NCBI GenBank assembly: GCA_026708165.1
Contig: JAPOVO010000400.1
Coordinates: 1 to 5,974, forward strand
Reading direction: 5' to 3'
Length of the DNA stretch: 5,974 nucleotides
Origin: Chloroflexota bacterium
GTDB lineage: Bacteria > Chloroflexota > UBA11872 > VXNJ01
Of this stretch, positions 1-4,773 are shown one piece after another. Position 1 is the stretch's first letter. Each line of letters starts with the position of its first letter. The position numbers were made by a program, and so were the translations under genes. The notes under the pieces are model-generated. The model was not told the DNA's origin, did no database searches, and saw only the letters and a list, made by a program, of their open reading frames with translations.

Positions 1-432
1 GGGCAAGCTGCCATATGACGAGAGGCGCGAGGCTGCGAGCCGAGAAGAACGAGTCCGGGAACGTATCCGACGAGGCCTCGTCCCTCCCCGACAAGGCGTC
101 GTCCAGCAGCTTGAGAAGGTACTCGCGAACCTCGCCGAAGTCGGGGGAATGTTTCCAGATCACGCGCTCATATGCGAACGTGCCGGGGATGATCTCGCTC
201 ACGAAGATTGGCCCGATCGGTATTGGATCGAGCTTAGGTTTACCCCATGAGACGTATGACATGTTAGTGCAGTGTGTGTACGCAGGGTCCGGGATGCCGC
301 GTGCCTGATCTCGCAATACTGTTTCTCGGGGGCGTTGTCGATAGACCGCCAATACTCGATTTCGCCCCGCGCTCCCCGGGTGGCGCGATTGAACCAGCAG
401 TTCATGCAGTTGTCGCTTCCACCGTTTGGCAT
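1..432 (-). pseudogene. Small conserved hypothetical protein of the 'MPNGGSD' type, frame broken, 3' end outside window
   Basis: Reading begins at the ATG at 430-432 with MPNGGSDNCMNCWFNRA and runs in one frame through ...QYCEIR (codon 43, 304-306). Continuing in that frame gives low-quality sequence and a stop at 199-201. Stepping by one base at about 304 opens a frame of 101 codons that stays open to the left edge. It contains IPDPAYTHCTN, DPIPIGPIFVSEIIPGTFAYE and a C-terminal part with VREYLLKLLDDALSGRDEAS. The two halves join into one sensible protein: a CxxC pair (C9, C12), then YCEIR, then an IPDP...HC segment, then PIGP. I recall this order from a family of small uncharacterised proteins in Planctomycetes and other environmental bacteria. 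The cysteines could bind metal, but the function is unknown. The ATG has a good ribosome binding site. It lies 60 bases downstream of the PhyH gene on the same strand. The break is either a real one-base deletion or a sequencing error. Confidence 0.75.
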
Positions 433-440
433 CTTGGCCA

Positions 441-446
441 GCTCCT
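441..446 (-). promoter_or_regulatory. Ribosome binding site of the MPNGGSD gene
   Basis: On the minus strand this reads AGGAGC, eight bases before the ATG at 430-432. It is a strong Shine-Dalgarno match and supports this ATG as the true start, so the locus was built to be translated even though its frame is now broken. Confidence 0.6.
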
Positions 447-488
447 ATCCGGCAATTGCGTGGTTAGCTACGGTCAGGCTTGCCAGGG

Positions 489-500
489 AGCGCTAGCGCT
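489..500. repeat. 12-base perfect palindrome over the PhyH stop codon
   Basis: AGCGCTAGCGCT is identical on both strands and spans the TAG stop (493-495) of the PhyH gene. As RNA it could fold only as a 4-bp stem with a 4-base loop, and no U-run follows, so it is a poor terminator. It may simply be chance in GC-rich DNA or a protein-binding site. Confidence 0.35.
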
Positions 501-1392
501 TTCGGTCTGAAGTGTCCTCGAAGATGGTTGAGGCCCAGGCGGCGGCGGTTTCGTGCTGATGCTCCATCAGCCAGAGCTTCAGCGGTACATCCTCATCGAT
601 GGGTTCGTAGCGGCGGTAGTCGCTCGTGGCCGCGCCGAGCAACTGCCGGCGGATCGGGGAGGCGCTTTCGAGCATTTCGGGCGTGATAGTCATAGGGTCC
701 CGATTTCTAAGCCACCGGTAGGAGTAGCCGTACACCATCGTTTTGCGGATGTCCTGCGAGTTGTTGGGCGTCGCGGCGTGCCATAGCCGCCGATCGAAGT
801 AGAGGGCCGTACCGGGTCGGGCGAGGACTTCGATTGCGCCGTCCGGCTGGCCGATACCGTCGGGCGGCGACTCGACGTGTCGCTTCAAGTGGCTTCCGGG
901 GATTACGCCGAGATTTCCCTTTCCCGGTTCAGACACGTCGGTGAGGTGGTAGAAGACCTTCAGCGAGAGGCGAGGCGGCACTTCGAGCTCGAGAGTGTCC
1001 CGCGTGATGCCGGGCGAGTCCTGATGCCATACGAACGTACGGCCGCGTGGACGCTCGGCTTCGGTAACCGGAGGAGTGATCTGGAAGTGGGTGTGGTAGA
1101 GGAACAGGTTCCAACCCAGAATGCCCCAGACTTTGGGGAAGACTCTCGGATTGTCGATGAGGTCGATGAATGCGGGGTCGAGGGTAAGGAAATCGGAAAT
1201 CTGCAACCGGCCGGGAATGTCGAGGCTGTCCTCTTTGCCAGTGGCGCGCTGGGCGTAGATTCGGTCGATCGCCCGCGTATAGGTCTCGATTTGCTCGGTG
1301 GTCAGAGCGTCATCGACGAGTATGTAGCCGTCGCGGTCGAACTGCTCACGCTCGGCGGGTGTTAGCGAATGTGTCAGGCAGCCAGGGTCCAC
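493..1392 (-). CDS. Phytanoyl-CoA dioxygenase (PhyH) family Fe(II)/2-oxoglutarate-dependent oxygenase
   Basis: A 299-residue protein of usual PhyH-family length, probably cytosolic, with no signal peptide or membrane segment. The N-terminus has the family opening LTPAEREQFDRDGYILVDD (residues 10-28). The iron-binding triad is visible as H123 and D125 in WHQDSPG and the distal H205 in LWHAATPN. R216 in IRKTMVYGYSYRW fits the 2-oxoglutarate carboxylate anchor. NLGVIPGSH (160-168) and RPGTALYFD (192-200) are typical core strands. Such enzymes hydroxylate an unactivated carbon using O2 and 2-oxoglutarate, releasing succinate and CO2. The family is broad, so phytanoyl-CoA itself is not implied. 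Translation starts at a GTG. An in-frame TAA at 1408-1410 excludes a longer N-terminus, and the only nearby Shine-Dalgarno is a weak GGGG at 1401-1404. It is divergent from the aldo/keto reductase gene and lies upstream of the MPNGGSD gene. Confidence 0.94.
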   Translation of the reverse strand: MDPGCLTHSLTPAEREQFDRDGYILVDDALTTEQIETYTRAIDRIYAQRATGKEDSLDIPGRLQISDFLTLDPAFIDLIDNPRVFPKVWGILGWNLFLYHTHFQITPPVTEAERPRGRTFVWHQDSPGITRDTLELEVPPRLSLKVFYHLTDVSEPGKGNLGVIPGSHLKRHVESPPDGIGQPDGAIEVLARPGTALYFDRRLWHAATPNNSQDIRKTMVYGYSYRWLRNRDPMTITPEMLESASPIRRQLLGAATSDYRRYEPIDEDVPLKLWLMEHQHETAAAWASTIFEDTSDRKR

Positions 1393-1433
1393 TTCGTATT
1401 CCCCAATTTACCGAGGCCGGACTCATACAACCC

Positions 1434-1444
1434 CGGATCGCCCG
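1434..1444. repeat. Direct repeat copy 1, CGGATCGCCCG
   Basis: This is the first of two identical 11-base copies in the divergent spacer. The second is at 1514-1524, exactly 80 bases later. This copy overlaps an inverted repeat, ATCGCC-(4 bases)-GGCGAT, at 1437-1452. The arrangement could be a regulator binding site placed on the PhyH side of the AT-rich promoter core. Confidence 0.45.
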
Positions 1445-1452
1445 CAGGCGAT
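1437..1452. repeat. Inverted repeat with 6-base arms (candidate operator)
   Basis: The arms ATCGCC (1437-1442) and GGCGAT (1447-1452) are perfect complements around CGCA. The element sits 15 bases from the TATAAT on the PhyH transcript side, about where the first transcribed bases of that gene would lie. A dimeric regulator binding here could block or influence PhyH transcription. No regulator gene is present in the window. Confidence 0.4.
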
Positions 1453-1467
1453 TGAAGCGCTACTAAC

Positions 1468-1473
1468 ATTATA
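1468..1473 (-). promoter_or_regulatory. Candidate -10 box for the PhyH gene
   Basis: The minus strand reads TATAAT exactly. Transcription would start near 1461 and leave a leader of roughly 70 bases before the GTG at 1392. The matching -35 region is poor: at 16-18 bases upstream the sequence is GC-rich (around CCCGGCCA). The promoter would therefore need an activator or a non-standard sigma factor, or the match is fortuitous in an AT-rich patch. Confidence 0.45.
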
Positions 1474-1513
1474 TGTATACGGAGTTTTTTGGCCGGGTTG
1501 TTCAGGCGTTGTA

Positions 1514-1524
1514 CGGATCGCCCG
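1514..1524. repeat. Direct repeat copy 2, CGGATCGCCCG
   Basis: This is the second identical 11-base copy, lying just upstream of the reductase ribosome binding site and inside the likely reductase leader. Unlike copy 1 it is not followed by the complementary arm, so it is a half-site by comparison. Confidence 0.45.
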
Positions 1525-1530
1525 GATACG

Positions 1531-1535
1531 AGGAG
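1531..1535 (+). promoter_or_regulatory. Ribosome binding site of the aldo/keto reductase gene
   Basis: AGGAG ends 11 bases before the ATG at 1547. The spacing is somewhat long but the match is good, and it fits a protein start that begins directly with the first strands of the reductase fold. Confidence 0.55.
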
Positions 1536-1546
1536 ATACCGGGTCC

Positions 1547-2314
1547 ATGGAATACATATCGCTAGGCGCAACGGCGCAGCAAATCCCGAAGATCGGGTTT
1601 GGGACGTGGCAGTATCGCGGCGGTGCGGGAGTGCTCAAACGGGCCGCCGAGCTGGGGGCGGGCTTCGTCGATACGGCCGAAGCGTACGGGACCGAACCGA
1701 TTGTCGGCCGCGAGATCGCTGGATTCCGAGATGACATGTTCGTGGCGACCAAAGTCTCCGCCAGCAATCTGCGCTACGACGACGTAATCGAACATGCGGA
1801 GGCGAGCCTGCGACGTCTTCAGGTCTCGGTAATCGATCTCTATCAGGTTCACTGGCCGAATCCCGACATACCGATAGCCGAGACGATGCGGGCGATGGAA
1901 ACCCTTGTTGCCGAAGGCAAGGTCCGGTTCATCGGCGTCAGCAACTTCTCTCCCGATCAGATGAAGGAGACGCAGGACTCGCTGAAGGCCAACCCGCTCG
2001 CAGCGAACCAGGTCCGCTACAGCCTATTCGCGCGGGAAATCGAGGACGACGTGCTGCCGTACTGCCAGGAAAACGACATAACGGTGATCGCCTATACGCC
2101 GATAGCGCGAGGCGATTTTGACTCTCCGGGCGGGGGGCTGCGCGAAATCGCGGCGGAGATCGGCGCGACGCCGGCGCAGGTGATGTTGAGCTGGGTCATT
2201 TCGCACGAAGGCGTGATGGCGATCCCCAAGACGGACTCGGTGGAACGGGTCGACGAGGCTGTGGAGTCCGTCGACATCAAGCTGAGCGCCGACCTGAAGG
2301 AGCGTCTGCTTTGA
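1547..2314 (+). CDS. Aldo/keto reductase family oxidoreductase
   Basis: A 255-residue soluble NAD(P)H-dependent oxidoreductase with the AKR TIM-barrel motifs in order. IPKIGFGTW is at 13-21 and GFVDTAEAYG at 39-48. The catalytic tetrad is complete: D42, Y47, K69 (in FVATKVS) and H102 (in YQVHWPNP). GKVRFIGVSNF (124-134) is the family signature and NQVRYSLF (154-161) follows. IPKTDSVERV (226-235) is the cofactor-phosphate motif, close to the usual IPK-S/T-x4-R form and suggesting NADPH. Such enzymes interconvert carbonyl groups of sugars or aldehydes and alcohols. The protein ends soon after LSADLKERL, where most relatives have another 10-20 residues, so the C-terminal loop that helps define substrate choice is short. 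It is the first gene of the rightward group; the isomerase-like gene starts 80 bases downstream. The substrate is not determinable. Confidence 0.95.
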   Translation: MEYISLGATAQQIPKIGFGTWQYRGGAGVLKRAAELGAGFVDTAEAYGTEPIVGREIAGFRDDMFVATKVSASNLRYDDVIEHAEASLRRLQVSVIDLYQVHWPNPDIPIAETMRAMETLVAEGKVRFIGVSNFSPDQMKETQDSLKANPLAANQVRYSLFAREIEDDVLPYCQENDITVIAYTPIARGDFDSPGGGLREIAAEIGATPAQVMLSWVISHEGVMAIPKTDSVERVDEAVESVDIKLSADLKERLL

Positions 2315-2326
2315 GCGCGGCGCGTG

Positions 2327-2340
2327 GCAGAGGCATCTGC
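2327..2340 (+). repeat. Small stem-loop after the reductase gene
   Basis: GCAGA and TCTGC form a perfect 5-bp stem around GGCA, 12 bases past the reductase stop. No T-run follows, so it is not a convincing intrinsic terminator. Read-through into the next gene remains likely. Confidence 0.3.
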
Positions 2341-2378
2341 ATTCTTGGATAGACTCTTAGCGTCAGGACACATATCCG

Positions 2379-2383
2379 AAGGG
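2379..2383 (+). promoter_or_regulatory. Ribosome binding site of the isomerase-like gene
   Basis: AAGGG lies 11 bases before the ATG at 2395. It is a moderate Shine-Dalgarno match and supports the start MKLLMFTKHL, which leads straight into the first barrel strand as expected for this family. Confidence 0.45.
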
Positions 2384-2394
2384 ATCCGGGCCGT

Positions 2395-3249
2395 ATGAAG
2401 CTGCTCATGTTCACCAAGCACTTGCAGGACCTGCCGTTGGAGAAGATGGCCGACGTGGTCCGCGACCTTGGATTCGACGGGCTTGACGTAACCACGCGAA
2501 CGGGCGGCACCATCGCGCCTGAGGATGTGACCGAGCAGCTTCCGCGCGTGATCGAGGTATGCGCGGCGCGCGGGCTGGAAATCGGAATGCTCACGACGGA
2601 GATCACGAGCGCGGACCACGATCACGGCGAGGCTATCTTTCAGGCCGCTTCGGATGCGGGAATCAAGTTTCTGAAGCTGGGTTATTTCCACTGCGGCGAT
2701 TTCGGCGGATTGTCCAGGCGGCTCGATGAGATACGCGGACGGTTGGAAGGGCTGGCGCCGATGGCGCGCCGCTATGGGGTAACGGCCTGCGTTCACACCC
2801 ACTCGGGCGACACCTTTCCGCCGAGCGGGTCGCTGCTCTACCTTCTGTTGCAGGGCTTGGATCCCGACGAGATCGGGGCTTACGTCGATCCCGGCCACAT
2901 GACGATCGAGGGAGGAGTCTCGGCGTGGAGAATGGGTCTGGACCTTCTCGCGCCGCAGATCAGGCTGGTGGCCGCCAAGGACTTCGGTTGGGTAACCGAA
3001 GACGATCCAGGTCTCGGAAAGCCGGCGTGGCTGAGCAAGCTCGTGCCGCTTTGCGAGGGGGTCGTGCGCTGGCCGGAAGTCTTCTGGTGCCTTCGTGAAA
3101 TCGGATATGACGGCTATCTTTCGGTCCACAGCGAGTACCAGGGTTCGCACAGCTTTCGCGACATGACCACCGAAGAAGTGATCGACCAGACTCGCCTGGA
3201 CATGGAATATCTGACAGAGGTAATCGCCGATTCCGCCGGGATCGCGTGA
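2395..3249 (+). CDS. Sugar phosphate isomerase/epimerase-like protein (xylose isomerase-like TIM barrel)
   Basis: A 284-residue cytosolic protein of typical length for the AP-endonuclease-2/xylose isomerase-like barrel family. It opens with the first strand KLLMFTKHL and the family phrase LGFDGLDVTTR (25-35). Likely metal-centre residues are E69 in LTTEIT, the HTH pair H134/H136 in CVHTHSGD, D165 and H168 in YVDPGHM, and E247 in SVHSEYQG. AAKDFGW (193-199) matches the usual 'hxKD' strand. The late GYDGYLSVHSEYQG segment is the classic C-terminal barrel strand. Where many relatives have a glutamate (an LENH-type motif), strand 4 here carries histidines, so the metal geometry may differ. Relatives isomerise or epimerise keto sugars or inositol derivatives, and some have dehydratase or lyase roles. 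The exact reaction is unknown. It lies between the reductase and the ceramidase-fold gene on the same strand, which suggests a shared carbohydrate-related pathway. Confidence 0.92.
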   Translation: MKLLMFTKHLQDLPLEKMADVVRDLGFDGLDVTTRTGGTIAPEDVTEQLPRVIEVCAARGLEIGMLTTEITSADHDHGEAIFQAASDAGIKFLKLGYFHCGDFGGLSRRLDEIRGRLEGLAPMARRYGVTACVHTHSGDTFPPSGSLLYLLLQGLDPDEIGAYVDPGHMTIEGGVSAWRMGLDLLAPQIRLVAAKDFGWVTEDDPGLGKPAWLSKLVPLCEGVVRWPEVFWCLREIGYDGYLSVHSEYQGSHSFRDMTTEEVIDQTRLDMEYLTEVIADSAGIA

Positions 3250-3279
3250 CGCGATTGGAATATCCGAGTCAGGAACGCG

Positions 3280-3300
3280 CGGCTGAACGGCGGTCAGCCG
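3280..3300 (+). repeat. Perfect 7-bp stem-loop between isomerase-like and ceramidase-fold genes
   Basis: CGGCTGA (3280-3286) and TCAGCCG (3294-3300) pair perfectly around a 7-base loop, 31 bases past the isomerase stop. It is followed by ACTAACG rather than a T-run, so Rho-independent termination is unlikely. It could stabilise or process a transcript covering both genes. Confidence 0.5.
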
Positions 3301-3318
3301 ACTAACGATGTAAGCCGG

Positions 3319-3328
3319 GCGGTACCGC
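3319..3328. repeat. 10-base palindrome GCGGTACCGC upstream of the ceramidase-fold gene
   Basis: This perfect palindrome lies 45 bases before the ceramidase-fold ATG. It could be an operator for a dimeric regulator acting on a local promoter, but I see no convincing -10/-35 pair beside it, and short GC palindromes arise by chance. Confidence 0.25.
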
Positions 3329-3358
3329 GCTGTATCGACCGGACAGAGGGAGTGAGTC

Positions 3359-3366
3359 AAGGGAGG
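3359..3366 (+). promoter_or_regulatory. Ribosome binding site of the ceramidase-fold gene
   Basis: The sequence AAGGGAGG ends seven bases before the ATG at 3374. This is the strongest Shine-Dalgarno in the window and fixes the start, which shows that the protein has no N-terminal signal peptide. Confidence 0.65.
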
Positions 3367-3373
3367 CAGGGGC

Positions 3374-4771
3374 ATGTCAGGACGGCTTAGAGCAGGCACC
3401 GCCAAGATCGACATCACGGCCCCGTTTACGGTGCCGTACCTGGGCTATGTTCCGCGACAGGCATATTTCGAAGGCGTTCACGACCCGCTGCACGCCCGTG
3501 CGCTGTATCTCGAACGGGACGGTCAGGCGGCGGCTATCGTCTCGCTCGACCTGATCGGGGTGTCGAAGAATCTGCCCAATGGCGATCTCCGACATAAGGT
3601 GCTGGAGCGCGTGGGCGGTCGTTTGAACCTGACCGCCGACGCGCTGCTGTTTTGCGCGTCGCACTCGCACTCGACACCGGAGGTTGCGGGAATTACCTCG
3701 CTGCACCACCTGGACGACGCTCGCGCCTGGTTGAACGACCTAGCCGCCGATTTGGCCGGGTGCCTTGTCGATGCCGCAAACGCCGCGCAGCCGACCGAGA
3801 TCAGGCTAGGCCGGGGGGCTATAGAGACAATTTCAGCCAACCGGCGAGTTCTCGACAAGAACGGGGTGCTTTACAAGCCGCCGGACCGGATTCCACCCGA
3901 GGACATGGCCCGGCCAGCACCGATAGATCCGGATGTGAACGTAGTGCGGTTCGACTTTGCGGACGGCAGCCACTCGGCGCTCTTGAACTTCACGTGCCAC
4001 CCGACGACGGTACAGGTGAATCCGCTGGTTTCGGCCGACTACCCGGGCGTGGCGGCGGCGACAGTAGAAAAGGACTCTGAAGGGTGTCGCGAGTGCCTGT
4101 TTATCCAGGGAACCTGTGGAGACATCAACCCGATTGGCGGCAGCGCCGTTCCCGACTTCGAGGCGGTGGAGAGCAACGGGACCGCGCTCGGCCGGGAGAC
4201 GATTCGAGTTCTCGATGAAATAGTGGGTTGCGAACCATCGCCGGAGGCGCCGCTGCGATTCTCGGCCCGTGAACTTGAGTTTCCGCGAAGGGAACTGCCC
4301 GGACCGTCGCCTCTGAGCGAACATGCTCAGTACGCGATAGGACGAGCGGGTGATCTCGTTGACGGCTTAACCGAAGCTGAGAGTAAGGAACGAGTTGATG
4401 AGCTCTCACAAGCGGCGAGGCAGACCCTGGTCTCGGCGCGGGTGATGATCGAGCAGCTGGCGGAGATAGCGAAGGGACATGACCCGATCAGGTCAACCCA
4501 GCACGTGATCCGGGTTGGAGATCTGGCGATCGTCGGCATCCCGGGCGAGCCGTTCTCGAGACTGGGCATGGCGATCAAGTCGCAGTCGCCCGCCGGCCTT
4601 ACGGTATGCGCGGCGTATACGAACGACTACGTCGGCTACCTGTCGGATAGCGAATCGTTCGCGGAAGGGGGCTACGAGGTGTCGTTGGGTCCCTGGTGTC
4701 CGGTGGGACCGAGGGGCGGCGCGGTGGTCGTGCAAAGCGCTCTCGACCAACTCGCCGAACTCTGGGCCTGA
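3374..4771 (+). CDS. Neutral/alkaline non-lysosomal ceramidase-fold hydrolase (ceramidase N-terminal domain)
   Basis: A 465-residue protein matching the neutral ceramidase catalytic domain. It starts almost directly at the first family motif, AGTAKIDITAP (7-17), followed by GVHDPLHARAL (34-44) and IVSLDLIGV (55-63). The zinc site is recognisable: H97 and H99 in ASHSHSTPE, H209 in NFTCHPTTV, E392 in GIPGEPF, and Y434 in GGYE as the probable tyrosine ligand. SADYPG (220-225), IQGTCGDINP (244-253) and TNDYVGYLSD (416-425) are further family signatures. Classical members are secreted enzymes of about 650-750 residues that cut the amide bond of ceramide and have a C-terminal immunoglobulin-like domain. 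This one lacks both the signal peptide and that domain, so it is likely cytoplasmic and its substrate may be another N-acyl or amide compound. It is the last gene of the rightward group and converges on the propeller gene, with two bases between the stops. Confidence 0.93.
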   Translation: MSGRLRAGTAKIDITAPFTVPYLGYVPRQAYFEGVHDPLHARALYLERDGQAAAIVSLDLIGVSKNLPNGDLRHKVLERVGGRLNLTADALLFCASHSHSTPEVAGITSLHHLDDARAWLNDLAADLAGCLVDAANAAQPTEIRLGRGAIETISANRRVLDKNGVLYKPPDRIPPEDMARPAPIDPDVNVVRFDFADGSHSALLNFTCHPTTVQVNPLVSADYPGVAAATVEKDSEGCRECLFIQGTCGDINPIGGSAVPDFEAVESNGTALGRETIRVLDEIVGCEPSPEAPLRFSARELEFPRRELPGPSPLSEHAQYAIGRAGDLVDGLTEAESKERVDELSQAARQTLVSARVMIEQLAEIAKGHDPIRSTQHVIRVGDLAIVGIPGEPFSRLGMAIKSQSPAGLTVCAAYTNDYVGYLSDSESFAEGGYEVSLGPWCPVGPRGGAVVVQSALDQLAELWA

Positions 4772-4773
4772 GC

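Larger units (their letters stand above)
1393..1546. promoter_or_regulatory. Divergent intergenic control region between PhyH and aldo/keto reductase genes
   Basis: This 154-base spacer must hold the start signals for both flanking genes. Its centre (about 1460-1480) is clearly more AT-rich than its surroundings. Toward PhyH there is an exact TATAAT. Toward the reductase the best pair I can find is TTGAAG (1452-1457) and TATACG (1476-1481) with an 18-base spacer, which is only a weak sigma-70-like match. It also contains an inverted repeat and a pair of 11-base direct repeats that could be operator sites. Confidence 0.5.

Noticed and set aside
15..308. 97-codon plus-strand open frame at the left edge
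   Set aside because: It is the antisense shadow of the MPNGGSD gene, whose minus-strand halves carry recognisable conserved motifs.
298..308. Programmed ribosomal frameshift site in the MPNGGSD gene
   Set aside because: There is no slippery heptamer and no obvious stimulatory structure; a one-base deletion or sequencing error is simpler.
877..1365. 162-codon plus-strand open frame inside the PhyH gene
   Set aside because: It is antisense to the well-supported PhyH reading with its full iron triad, and its translation shows no domain.
2327..2340. Intrinsic terminator after the reductase gene
   Set aside because: The stem is only 5 bp and no T-run follows.
2092..3417. 441-codon open frame on the minus strand, across the reductase, isomerase-like and ceramidase-fold genes
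   Set aside because: It lies antisense to two genes with clear family motifs, has an Arg/Pro/Ser-rich composition and no recognisable domain. Long antisense open frames are usual in GC-rich coding DNA.
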